Shown here: in pieces, positions 1 through 11,530 of the stretch
Layout: each line of letters begins with the position of its first letter
Position numbering within the stretch: position 1 is the stretch's first letter
Assembly (NCBI GenBank): GCA_037893225.1
Contig: JAZGUH010000722.1
Span: 372,001 to 436,000 of the forward strand
Origin: Hippasteria phrygiana
Lineage: Eukaryota; Echinodermata; Asteroidea; Valvatida; Goniasteridae
Length of the DNA stretch: 64,000 nt
Direction of reading: 5' to 3'
Position numbers and translations under genes: made by a program
The notes under the pieces: model-generated
What the model saw: only the letters and a program-made list of their open reading frames with translations
The model's database searches: none
Told to the model about the DNA's origin: nothing

Positions 1-91
1 TGTTATTTCATTGAAGCGAAAAACTTGATGACATGCCTCTACTTTTGAAATTAATATTTGTTTTCTTGCAAAAATTATCAAATTGACACAG

Positions 92-246
92 GTGTTCGAG
101 GCGCAGTTGCCACTGCTGTCATTATCAGTGTATCGAGTATATTGCTGGTTGTTTTGGTCGTGATATGTGCTGCCAGATTCAAGATAAACCGTAGTGCACC
201 AGTGAACGAGCGTGGTACTTTGCCAGCGAATGACACTGTAGAGCTG
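92..246 (+). CDS. RTK A transmembrane exon
   Basis: Exon between an acceptor at 90-91 and a GTAAGT donor at 247. It enters in phase 1 and leaves in phase 0. It encodes a hydrophobic helix ([20 protein letters not shown]) followed by the stop-transfer residues RFK. The corresponding exon of RTK B, 31327-31481, has the same length. Confidence 0.85.
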
Positions 247-3200
247 GTAAGTTAAGAAGGACGTATAAAGTGACGGCATGTGCCCCTGCCCTCCCCGCAG
301 GTGTTTTTTTTAAACTATTTCCAAACACCCTTATTGATGCCATGCAGATAACTCCAATTACTCTCCACATGCTTTCGAGTATGCAATCTGTCAAACCAGT
401 GTATAATGTGTGCAATAATTTCTGTGACATAAACTTGGCCAATACAGTATATGCAATATGCTGAGAAAGCAGATCAAACTAAATTATAGCATGTGTAAAC
501 ATAAAAGGATGTATCATTTTCTGTGAATGACACTGCAGCTATTTTTAATACTGATTGTCTTTTGTGTTTCGTTGAAAAAGAAAGACGATGGACTGAATGG
601 CAAATGCGGAAGCTCTTTCAGTTTTGCCTTACCATAAAAGTGTCAATCAAACATTTGATTTTACCAGCTATTTTAATTACGACTGCTTCAACAGGAAGTG
701 GCCTCATATGACGTGGCGATAACTCCACGGCATTCAATCGAGGGCGCACCTACGCAAGCTTCACCGCAGGTTGCACACACATATGAGGACAGAATCTCCC
801 CCGGGGCAGACAAAATTACACCAGTAGTTTCCCACAAATATGAGGACAGAATTGCACCACAGGTTGAACGCAAATATGAAGACAGAATCACATCTGAGGT
901 TCAAAGCAAACACGAGGATAGGATCACACCAGGTGTTTCTCACAAATACGAGGACAGAATAAATCCACAAGAGGAAACACCTCTGATCTCCGATGATGAT
1001 GACCTACCACATTGGGCTGAGAGATGGGTGGTTCCTTGGAGTGACCTCGTCATTGATGAGCGAGTACTGGGCAGTGGGAACTTTGGAGAGGTTCGATCAG
1101 GTGTTGTAAAGATTGACGGAGAGATGACCAGAGCCGCGATCAAGATGCTCAAAGGTAACATGCTGTTGCTATGCGTTACACATCCTACTGCAAAAACATG
1201 TATAAACTACCATAGTATTTTTGAGGGGATCGCCAAATGTACACGGAAGACTTAATATCATATCAAAAGTGCATTACGTTTCCCCCAGTGTTTGACATGC
1301 AAAACAAAGTTTACTTTTTAATCTCGACTTTCATGTGTATCTTTGTGTTTGCAGGTCGTATTTCTACTAGTGAAAGGAAAGACTTTCTCCATGAACTCCA
1401 CACAATGACCTCCGTCGGACACCACCTGAATATCGTATCGTTACTGGCCGCTTGTCAGCATCAAGGTATACAAGTTATGTTCAGCCAGTTTCTTATACAA
1501 ATATTGGTACTGAACAAGTCCTGTCCAAGATGCCTTCAGAAACGTATATATATATATGTTCAATGGTTTACGAACATATAGTCGGTTATTTTTGTAGATG
1601 TGCTGTACGTTGCCTTGGAGTATCTTCCACATGGTGACCTGCGCAGCTACCTACGGACGGCTCGCTCACAGTCAGACTCAGATGAGGATGCCTTGTCTTC
1701 AGACCAGCTGGTCAAGTTTGCTCTGGATGTTGCCAAGGGAATGGAACATCTTGCAAGTACAGGGGTAAGTCACCACAACTGCTGTTCAGTTCATTTGCAT
1801 GTTCACGAACCGTGTCTGTCATAATAATTCTATTTTATTTTATTTGGATGTGTATTTCATAGGTGATTCATCGAGATTTAGCTGCAAGAAACATCCTGCT
1901 TGGAGAAGGATTAATCGCTAAAGTTTCTGACTTTGGACTGTCAAGAGGGGATGATGTCTACGTCCAAACGTCAAATGTAGTATTTCAATATATATTTTTT
2001 CACTTACACGATGCGTGTCCAGTGTCCGCAAATCCTATAAATGTTAACCATGAAGACAATTATTCTGGTATCTTTAACATATTCTCAGTATCATGCCTGC
2101 AGCGCAGAATATCAGAATAATTTATTCTAGCCTTTATCATTGTTTTCACTGGTTTCACTCAAGTACCCCCCGGTACAGTATATGATTGTTGCAAACAAAC
2201 TGCATGATATTTGTGCCTTGAACTCAATCAGATACGTGTTATGACTGTTGGTGCAGGCTTGTAAAAGTTATCATTTACAAGTATCTGATTGAGTTCAATA
2301 GAGGCAGCCCTCTGTTGAATGGAAGCTAGTTTATATAACCATTGTCTCCATTTTGACTGATATTTGACAGAGACGTGTGCCTATTCGCTGGTTGGCAATC
2401 GAGTCAGTGAAGTATCAAAAGTACACGACTAAGAGTGATGTGTAAGTTAGACACCGACCGTTTGCGCAATGTACAAACATTTGTTTTTTATTAATACGAT
2501 TTACCTACTATGATAGAAACAAAACTTAGCAAACGAAATATTTGTTACCAACCAACTCTCTTTGATAAATTTATTACAACTTTCTTTATTTCTATTAGGT
2601 GGTCATTCGGCATTTTGTTGTGGGAAATAACCACCATAGGTAAGTATATTTGTCAAGCGTTAATTATATTTACCACTATTCAGTTGTTTTTGTCATTGGA
2701 TAGTTTGAATATTATTTTGCTATCATATACGGAACACATACGTTACTTTAATCCAATTCAAGAGAAAAGTATTTTTAAAAATAATTTGGTTGACTCAAAT
2801 AAGACACTCAGAACTGCGAATTAAAACACCCGAGATTAAATATGGGGCTTAAAAATGAAAGCACATCAATTTTCAAGGTAGCTTTATAGCGTCACTTATT
2901 ATCGTCAATCTTTAAAGGGGATGTTGATTGCTGAGAGAAGTCTGCGTCATTTTGTAGTTTTATGTAGATTGCGTGTTTTAAAATAAAACAGCCAATTATT
3001 TTGGCCACGAAATAACAAACATTTGAGAGCTATTTTTATCAAGTCCCCTCTTGCGCAGCATATCCCACTGTCGCTCCGGACAGCAAACAAATCTGACGTC
3101 ATAACAAGAACTCCCCGTTTAGTGCTAGACACAAAAGGGGAGTTTGTGTTATGACGCAGACTTTTCTCAACAATCAACATTCCTCTTTAAATGTAGTGTT

Positions 3201-5277
3201 TATACATTATTGGTAATCCTCCAATGTTTTTTACTGAATTATTACCAAATACATTTACTAGACTGTAAATTAATAGTAGTCTCAATCATCTTGTGAAATG
3301 GTGGCACCAGGTGTGCTGTCGTTGTCAAGAAGAGTGGAAATTTATATCGTTTTCCTACGATTTCCAGCTGAAAATCGTTGGAAAACTGTAGACACGCGCG
3401 CCTTGACTAAAGGCTATCATCCGCCCGACGGTTGAAAACGAGCGCCGTTTTTCTCTCGTTTTTTTCGCCATTAAACAACGCAAAACTTTGAACAAGTCCG
3501 TGGAACGATATTTCCCATAAAATACTAACCCCCAAATCCGCCCATTTCTGAAAATTGCAACAATGACCAATCATACCTGTAACTCATGTGTATGACTAAT
3601 ATTTGGTCTAGGTGGAACCCCCTACCCATCCATCAAGAGTGAATCACTTGCTGGAAAGCTGAAGAGAGGATACCGCATGCCTAAGCCGAGCAACTGTGAC
3701 GAGCGAAGGTGAATTCTTATTACTTCTAATTTCACACTGTTTTTCAGTTGTTACGCTTTATTATTAAAAAAGAAGCCTCACCTCGAATTCGAAAAATTTC
3801 GGCACAGCTTATACAGCAGCGGATATATAGCCCTTCTTGTAGAAGCATCTCTTTGTCGTGAAATGTTACTGCAGGCCTCATATCCCTCCACTGGAAGAGT
3901 GGAATTTATAATAATAGTTTATTCAGGCAGTCATTATATAATACAAGATAAACACATAAAAAGCCAAATACACGTACAAAACATTCGGAGAAAAAATATA
4001 AAAAGGACTGCAAAGCATACAGTCCGAAACGTCGAGTTTCCCCGGTTCTTTTCAGAACCATTTAAACTCACAAAAAGAAAGTTTCTCATGGTGCTACCGC
4101 AAAACATTGCTACTTTCACCATACAACCTTTCATATCTTAAGTTTCCACAAGTAACAATACAACCGTGCCGCGCGCATTATATGCAAGTTGCGTGATTTA
4201 CACCACGTCCTGAAGGGAATGGACGCTCCAGAAATTGCCTTCATCTTATATTATACTCTTTATTTCTTTATACTTCCTTTTGTGCCTTCAATTTGTATGA
4301 TTTGTTATTTAAATGTTTCAGGCATAGTAAGTTTTTTTTACTTTTATGTTAAATACAGCGTGTATTTGTTGTCTAATTGATTTGTGTTTTACTGATAGGT
4401 TGTCATAGTTTTGCAATTATCTGCATTTTGTTACTTATTTCTTTCGAGTTATGATTTTGTTATTAACGTATATTAAAAACCACCCCTTCAAAACAGCCTT
4501 TGGCCACATAAGCAATCCGCTTGAATAATAGATGGATAATAAATAGTTGAATAATTACAATGTTTTTCTATAAAGTTCTGTCTTTTAAGCAGATCATTTG
4601 AATCTAAATTTTAAAGCATGCGTTCCATGTTGTTGTTTCCCTAGTTATGCCCTGATGCGTGAATGCTGGGACGAAGATCCGCGAAAAAGACCAACCTTCA
4701 CTGACCTGGTTTCTATACTCAGTGACATGGCTGACACTCAAATCAAACACGTAAGTTCATCTCCAGGTTACCAAAATCAAAATTGTAGAATGTCAAATCG
4801 GAATATATAAAAAAGAAAGTCAATATTTTAGACATGACAAGAAATGTGCAATATATTTTGAAACTTCAACCTCTTGAAACTGAATTGACTTCAGAAACTA
4901 AAGCTTTACCGTATTGTATCTTACTACAAGAACGTTTTACAAGAAAGGTCATGAATAGTAGAAACCCACTGGGATTTGCGTCTCTTGAATGCGATCTCTT
5001 ATGCAAACGGCGCTATTTACACGATCGCAATTGCAAAGACAATGACAATGCATTTAAAAATGTCAAGCAGACCTCTCACACAAACATTTAGTTTTCTTTT
5101 CTTTTTTGGGTGGTATCTCTTCACTGTATACAAACGACTTCATAAAAATTGAGAATGGAAGTCTGAGTTTACATCTGACACAAATACCTTTTTTTTGCTT
5201 TCTAGACCTACATGTCGGTAGCTCGAGTCCATTATGAAAATTTGAGTGCAATTCGTTCGGAGCTTGATGACAACTGA
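92..5277 (+). CDS. RTK A: Ig-receptor tyrosine kinase with Tie-like kinase (3' part of gene; 5' exons lie left of window)
   Basis: Single-pass receptor tyrosine kinase signalling from the plasma membrane. Exons read from AG/GT sites and phase: 92-246 (TM), 695-1154 (juxtamembrane plus glycine loop), 1355-1465, 1598-1764, 1863-1976, 2371-2441, 2599-2639, 3612-3708, 4645-4750, 5206-5277 (stop). The frame is open through all ten. Kinase landmarks are complete: GSGNFGEV loop, AAIKML lysine, FLHELH helix C, HRDLAARN catalytic loop, DFGLSRG, a single activation-loop tyrosine (DVYVQ), [23 protein letters not shown]. The hinge ([10 protein letters not shown]), LSRG-x2-VYV and the GYRM-x2-PSNCD segment resemble Tie/TEK kinases more than FGFR. 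The short tail contains YENL, a Grb2-SH2-type motif. The TM exon opens in phase 1, so upstream ectodomain exons are expected outside the window. AATAAA lies at 5338-5343. Paralog of RTK B; tail-to-tail with Ig-NACHT A. Confidence 0.88.
695..1154 (+). CDS. RTK A juxtamembrane exon with tandem YEDRI repeats and glycine-rich loop
   Basis: 460-base exon, phase 0 in and phase 1 out. The first half encodes about five tandem copies of a 12-residue unit centred on YEDRI (one copy is HEDRI; the first spacer is 19 residues), matching a 36 bp repeat in the DNA at about 781-970. Then come an acidic linker ([16 protein letters not shown]), the start of the kinase fold with GSGNFGEV, and the AAIK lysine. 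Tyrosines repeated in the juxtamembrane strip could be phospho-sites; that function is inference. Confidence 0.85.
1355..5277 (+). CDS. RTK A kinase-domain exons 3-10
   Basis: Eight small exons encode the kinase from helix C to the C-tail: 1355-1465 ([14 protein letters not shown]), 1598-1764 (hinge LEYLPHGDL and an acidic, serine-rich loop where split RTKs carry a short insert), 1863-1976 ([11 protein letters not shown]), 2371-2441 (RWLAIES), 2599-2639 (WSFGILLWE, only 41 bases), 3612-3708, 4645-4750 (MRECWDEDP) and 5206-5277 (VHYENL tail). All catalytic residues are present, so an active enzyme is expected. Confidence 0.85.
3215..3595 (+). repeat. Dispersed repeat in RTK A intron
   Basis: This intron segment, with an inverted pair around 3350-3384 (ACGATTTCCAGCTGAAAATCGT-like), recurs at about 34465-34845 in RTK B. 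It also recurs in reverse orientation inside an intron of Ig-NACHT B (about 45320-45760). It is therefore a dispersed element rather than plain intron. Confidence 0.6.
4005..4105 (+). mobile_element. Penelope-like element 3' tail remnant in RTK A intron
   Basis: GGACTG and CAGTCC arms followed by GAAAC, then CCCCGGTTCTTTTCAGAACC and ACTCACAAAAAG. The same string follows the GIY-YIG ORF at 20255-20360, which identifies this as a Penelope-like 3' end. The GAAAC box next to a stem fits the 3' half of a hammerhead ribozyme core; no CTGANGA box is clear here. Also present in RTK B at 35255-35355. Confidence 0.5.
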
Positions 5278-5337
5278 CATGGTGACAGATCGTCTGGCAA
5301 ACGAAGAGCTTTATTTTAATTTGTTTTGGTTAATTAT

Positions 5338-5343
5338 AATAAA
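5338..5343 (+). terminator. Poly(A) signal candidate of RTK A
   Basis: AATAAA about 60 bases after the stop. At the same point RTK B has lost three bases and reads TATAAATAAT, without AATAAA. Confidence 0.5.
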
Positions 5344-5939
5344 TAATTTCGTTCCATCGGTATCCTTATTACATGTTTGTAATGTAATGTGCTGACGACA
5401 TTTTTATACTTTTATTCTTGAGGAATGGAATTCGTTAATAGTTTTGGCCTGGGTGTTTATGTGGGGGATGAGAAATAGTGAACTCCCCCCCCCCCTTTTT
5501 TTTTGGGGGGGGGGGGGGGGGGTGCGTAATATCGTACTCGCTGTGTAATATTTACTGCTGATGGTGTTTGTTTAGAAGCGTGCGTTAGGAATAATCAAGA
5601 CGTTTATGTAAGTTCATTAATTGTGTTTGAAAATTTGTAACCACTTGGTGGGCACCCCGGTGACAAAACCTGAATAAGGTTCCAAAGTCGATAATGCAAT
5701 GAAAAGGACAGAAATGCTTATTTAGTATTTTTTTATGATGATAATTTCCAATTTGTTATTGTTACAACTGCTGCTTTTACCAGAATTCCAAAGAAAAACA
5801 AGCAAAATACAAATGTTAATGAGATAAAATCTACTTGATTAAATCAAATAACTTTCACATACTCCGTACTTAAACCCCGATGCAATCACTAAAAATAATA
5901 ATAATGTAAAACAAACGGTTTCCAAAGCGGAAACCGAAG

Positions 5940-6213
5940 CAGTGGCGGATGGGGGGGGGGGGGGGGGGGGTGTGGGGTTCCAACCCTCCCCTCCCCCCTT
6001 GGACTGCTGAGCAAAGTTGTTTTTCAGCCCAATATGAGCAAATTTTTCTTTAAAAACACAAAATTATGCAGCTTCAAACGGTGCCCGAGATGCCTTAGAT
6101 TGCAGGAGAAAGCCCGTGGATTTCCAAACATTTCGGGGGCATACCCCCGGACCCCCTAGCGGGAACGTTTGGTACAACCCCCCTCCCCCAATGAAAAGCT
6201 AGATCCGCCCCTG
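5940..6213. mobile_element. MITE-like insertion with CAG...CTG termini
   Basis: 274 bp block ending in CAGTGGCGGAT and ATCCGCCCCTG, an imperfect terminal inverted repeat, flanked by CGAAG on both sides (5935-5939 and 6214-6218). Copy B reads straight through the empty site (AAACCGAAGGGG near 37185-37200). The interior is rich in G and C runs. Non-autonomous; the superfamily is not certain. Confidence 0.65.
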
Positions 6214-7075
6214 CGAAGGAAAACACTAAAAAAGTTCATATGTAGAATATTGAGCATCAGGCAATGTATTTAAATTAATAAGCAAAAGAAACCTGACAGA
6301 ACGAAGAAATCTTAATAATTATTAAACGAAAAGACGTTACAATTAACGTGAAAGCGGCTCTTGTCTTGTATATATCACATAACATAATCATGCTGTTTGT
6401 ATCTTCCAAATTCGTAGCATATGTTAAAACTTTTTAAACCAACTGGCCTAAAAACAAATATGCATATAATTCATTATTAAAGGCCAAAATATCAACATTG
6501 TTTTTAAAAAGACGAAATGTAAAATTGATTGAAATTGAATATAATGCCGTTTACGACTTTGCGTCGTAAAATTAGAACATGATCCATGGCCTGCTAAACA
6601 AAGATATTGTGAAATTGGTAAAGCCAATGTTCAGAAGGTACACTCTTGTAAATTCTCTTTACTTTTACTCTGAAAAGAAATTCAACTCCACATTTTATGG
6701 TAATAAAAATACATTTGATGCAATCGGACAAATTTAATATGTAATATAATTATCAGCTGTTTATACTTTGAAGTCGGACAACGTACTAAACCAGATCATA
6801 TTCCATCAAGAAAATCATTTAAGCACAAAAGCATAGCCAAAAGTAAACGTGCACAAATTATACTATTTACAATACATGTTCATATCAATACGAAATTACC
6901 ATAACCATGCCCGTGGCAATTATATGTAAATTTCTATTGTGTAACCATTAATCAGAGTATTTGAAGGCTTTTACAATTATTACTAATCGTGTATAATCAA
7001 TTTCATGAAAAATAATATCTGGTATACGTATTAAAGCTTAAGAACGATGACCATATTCTTCTGTCTAGGTCATTT

Positions 7076-7294
7076 TAATGAGCCAGTTCGATATCCCAAA
7101 GGTCAAAGGTTATTCGGGATAAAATTGCTGACGTAATGTCACGCCATATTATTACGCGAACGCCCATTCTGATTGAATTCAACACATGCGCGTTGTGCAA
7201 CCACCTTGCACGTTCACACGCACCCGTTAGGTCACGCGGGTCATTCGAGATAAAATGTGTACATGCGCAATTAAAATACTAAACTGGCTTATTA
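7076..7294. mobile_element. A-only 0.2 kb element with inverted ends
   Basis: TAATGAGCCAGTT at 7076-7088 and AACTGGCTTATTA at 7282-7294 form a near-perfect terminal inverted repeat. Copy B lacks the block and joins CATTTTATTT to AGCTGTTTATG. No coding potential. Confidence 0.6.
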
Positions 7295-7880
7295 GCTGTT
7301 TATGATATTTCAAAATTGCCTTTACAGAGGGCTTTATAAGACAATCTGATCAGCATGCATGTATGTATAAACTTGGATATTACCACAGTAACTTCTTTAT
7401 GCTCGTCAATAATTATCAACTTTATGGTTAATTTTTCATTGGAGGCTTAGTTCTCGTCATAACTCGCAAAAAGAAAGCCCAATTTATTTTTCAGAAATAA
7501 TGCAATTAATTCTACTTATACTGTATTAATTGCTATTTAAAAAATAATTGTGCATTCATTGTATAATTCTACTAATGAACAGTTTTAATATAGTAAATGA
7601 CAAAATTCAAGCAAACAAATTACATCCGAAATTATCGACATGTCGCAACGAAAGTATCGATTCAAGTCTACTAGGCATACTGTGCTATCATTTCAGAAAG
7701 AAAGTATCTGTCGGTATCGACATATTTTTTGTGATACAAAGTAGAATACGTCCGTGGACTTGTATCAGTCAGTTTCTTGATAGACAGTGATAGACTTGAT
7801 AGACAGTGATAGACAACTGATTATTCTTTAGAGGCAGAACCTGATTGGACTGGCTTTTAGATCACTATTTATATTCAGAA

Positions 7881-8798
7881 CGTACACTGTAAAAAATATC
7901 TGTAATTTTACAGATAATTGTTAACAGATCTGTACTGTAATTGGTTTTTACAGCACTTTTGATGTGAAAATTTCAATTTTCCTTCAAATGTCCGCGTTTT
8001 AACGGAATTTTGTTTATTTACAGTATTATTTTGTAAAAACAGTAATACAAAGTATAATATTTTGTTAAAATACGTGGGTTGTCAATAAATTTACAGCCAA
8101 TGTGATGTTGACCCTTCATTTGCATGTTGACCCCGAATAAGCATGACTTGCTCTTGACAAGCAATTTTACCATTTCTATTTCTCGGCGTAAGGGTTAGAG
8201 GTTGTTGTAATAACTTTTGAATGCTTTCGTGTGTAAAGTGTTTTATTTTAAGTTACAAATAGTCTCAAAGATAAAATTTGCACACTAAAAAATAAACGTT
8301 AGGCATTTTCTCATATCAACCATGACTGCAGTAAAGGCGAAAGCCAATGCACATATATATCATTTACGTCCGTTATTAACATAACTGATGTACGACTGTA
8401 AATCAGGTAATGTGGCAATGTGGTAATTAGGTAAGAAATATCTTATACGGTGCTATTATTAACAATAATTGACATTTCAGGTGACACATTGAAGTTCGCT
8501 GGACTAAAAAAGTCAATAAAATTGCACATCAACTGTGGACTCAAAATGGCACAATTAGTTTTATATACAGTTCGTATGACATTTAACTGATAATTTTTAT
8601 GCAAATGACTTCTTTTGCATAAACAATTTACAAAAAGTAAAAAGTAATTTTACAAATTAAGTGTACAATTATTTTACGCAAATGTTGCAAAAAATATCTA
8701 CAACATGTGATGTAAAAATAAAGACCAGCAAAATGTGTGGCGTCTCTGCTGCCATCACTTTTGATGTAAAATAACATAATTCTTTTTTACAGTGTACG
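7881..8798. mobile_element. 918 bp non-autonomous element with 16 bp perfect inverted ends
   Basis: CGTACACTGTAAAAAA at 7881-7896 is exactly mirrored by TTTTTTACAGTGTACG at 8783-8798. A TA target duplication is possible if the termini are CACTGTAAAAAA. No long ORF inside. The block lies in a stretch missing from copy B. Confidence 0.65.
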
Positions 8799-9308
8799 CC
8801 AAAATGTAACAGTTAATCACATTCAGTACAAACGAGTATGAATATAAGCAGATAAACCTTAATTATAGTCCACTTAGTCTCTGAAATAAAAAACCTAAGT
8901 CGTATATAAAGCACTGAATGGTATTTATTTGTGCAGTGCCGCAGCCCCGAGGTGCACGGATTTCAAAATTTGGGGGATACTATTGATCGTGGAATCGGAT
9001 CTAGTGGAGCTATGACACTTCGAAGTTGCTTCTCGTCAGAAGTTGCTTCTTTCCAAGGGAGAAAGTTATTGATAAGCAGAAATAATCATGTAGCGCCGCC
9101 TTCAGCACCGTAATCATGGTGGATATGTGTGCTTTACAAATGTACACGTTAGTACTACATGTATTACACGAAATTAATGTGCATGGGTATACACGTATTG
9201 AGGTTTGCGGTCGGGGGTCAGCCACAAGCCAATTTAAAGCCTTCCCAAAAAAAACTTCTAAAAACTGTTTAAGAATTGGTGTGTGTGTGTGTGAGTATGT
9301 ATATACCG

Positions 9309-9465
9309 GCAATCGTGGACTAGGGACAAAAGGGTTAGGTCACAGACAAAGGGTTAACGTTTGACCGAACGTCCACGATTGAAAATCGTGTACAAAACAT
9401 ATGGGAGGCCTTCCGAAAAATGTATAGTATAAACAAAAAAGGAACAATAGGACGTCCACGATTGC
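9309..9465. mobile_element. 157 bp MITE, copy 1
   Basis: Termini GCAATCGTGGAC and GTCCACGATTGC are a 12 bp perfect inverted repeat. A second copy with the same ends and similar interior lies at 20568-20725. The interior carries a further CCACGATTGAAAATCGTG palindrome. Confidence 0.75.
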
Positions 9466-11530
9466 ATGTATTTACACGCAGACCTATGGTGCGAAGAATC
9501 CTCCGTTCGTCAACTGGAATAGATGCGAAGAATCCTCCGTTTACCTGGAATATCACAGCGACTCGCTAACTCCGGAATAGTTACAGCCCAAAGTGTCATC
9601 CCTTTTTATACTCTATCGGAAGTTTTTGTTTCTAGATTTAAATCTTCCTGGAACATACTAAGTAAACAATCTTTTCTAGAAAACTCCATGTAATTAAGAT
9701 ACAATATTCGGTTCTGTTTTAACTTTCCTCGCAAGATTTACCACGAGGAAAAAAAATACAAGCGATCAGACATAAACGTGTTCAAAAGCTGGTGCCTTTG
9801 AAACAGCTTTAAGTGAAGATTGAAGTTGCGTCGGGGATGATGTAAATTGGAAAAGTTTTTGCCCTTTCCCCCTACGCGACAGTGTATCGAGCACTTGCGT
9901 GCTCAGATATTTCCAAGAACCTGCGGGTGAAATGGCTTACCCAAGGGAGGGCGCATCATTGATCCTGACTGATGTTCAGCGTGTTCGATTACTTTAATAC
10001 CCGCGCTTACTCGTGCCTCCAAATCGGGGAAAGTTGCACATGCGCAGTACGTTAGAGTAAACGAACGATCTCGGGTCACTCGAGTGACGTCAACGCGGCT
10101 GGTGACAACAGCTCTGTAGGCCTGGTGGCGCTATTTGCGATACCCAATTTTCTGTCAGCGCTGTGGTCAGCTTATAATTTGTTTTCTAAATATTTGTTGA
10201 TCATTTATTGACAAATAATTGGCGTTTGTTAATTGTGACTATTTTAAATGACTCATAGAATTATTTCTATTTTTATAACAAATTGATAAGAAATGAATGA
10301 GGCTTAAATTTTCAATGAACAAAATTGGCAATTTAGCAATATGGTCACAAATTATTTACTGAAATTGTCCTCCAAAATGACCAAAAATTAAATCAACAAA
10401 AATCCATAGCTTTGCATAGGGTTAACTTATCATGACCATTGACCCCTCAATTTATTTCTATTTCTTTTACTCTTTCCAGTGATATAATATTTAAAAGAAT
10501 TGAAGCAACTTAACATTTTCATGAATCTGATCATGGACAGACAGAATCGAAGCCCCATTTTAAAGTGGATTGGTTTTAAATAAGGTGACATCCTTGACTG
10601 AAGCCATGGTGCTAATTCATTCGCAATGTACACGTTTACGTCAATCGTCCAGAGTAATTTGGAAAGAGATATTTTAGTGTCTAAATAGCGCTATTTGGAA
10701 GACGTGACAATATGGAGACATGTTGATGTCTCCCTGGCGCCTAAGCTACCTTTCCTAAAACTGACAATGTTCCTGAATGACAAAAAACGTTGTTTCCTTT
10801 ATTTTGTGTACCAATCATGACTCAAGCGCCATCAAATAAAATATCAATTAGGATTTTCAAAAGAAAAACATTCATGTTAATTAAAAATGAAAATAGGTGC
10901 CGTCAGTGTAATTGAATTTGTGATGCTATGAAGTCAGACAACGAAAATAACTGAAATTCTAAATTCCACCAATAAAACCTAGTTGACAAAAATAAATGCA
11001 CAAACAACAGAACATTAAACAATTTCAAAGTATCAACATTTAAATGGTCGAAGCAACTATATTTACGAAGGCCAGTTATAATAATGTTCGGTTGTCAATT
11101 CTCAACAGAGGATTTAAAAGCTTTAGACAATGACTGTTCGTAACGATCAAAGAAAATGGACACGAGCATAAATTGAACCTGCGATCTCGGGTACACCTTT
11201 GTGGAGCAATATTGCCCTTTATTGGCTGTTTCCCAAGGAATACGGCCAACAGGTTCAAATCCCGATATTGTTAATTTGATTTGCCTCATTCTCAAAATGA
11301 GTTCCGCCATGGCTTATTTGGTGGTACACAAATACTATCCACAACACTTATATCAATCCGGCTTTCATGGCAGGTGCAGTATTATCATAATATGAACACT
11401 GCAATTTGTCGTAGTTGCAAATATGATTTTACTGGGTAGGGTAAATTTTACTTTTTCTTAAGGCACTTGTAGTACTCGCTGTCCTCTTTTTGAGTCTAGT
11501 GTGTCAGCAGTGTGTTCTGATCGGATTTTA

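Larger units (their letters stand above)
5344..11530. other. Tail-to-tail intergenic region A: no gene, several insertions
   Basis: No exon with a convincing protein match was found between the RTK A stop and the Ig-NACHT A stop. Copy B (36529-40598) is alignable by eye except for A-only blocks: 5940-6213, about 7076-7294, and about 7810-10087. The last block holds a 918 bp inverted-repeat element and a 157 bp MITE. A C-run/T-run/G-run hairpin lies at about 5486-5521. A TTTATT at 11218-11223 (AATAAA on the minus strand) is a possible poly(A) signal for Ig-NACHT A and is not kept in B. Confidence 0.6.

Noticed and set aside
92..5277. RTK A as a truncated pseudogene
   Set aside because: All visible exons are intact and the first one opens in phase 1, so the missing 5' exons are most simply outside the window.
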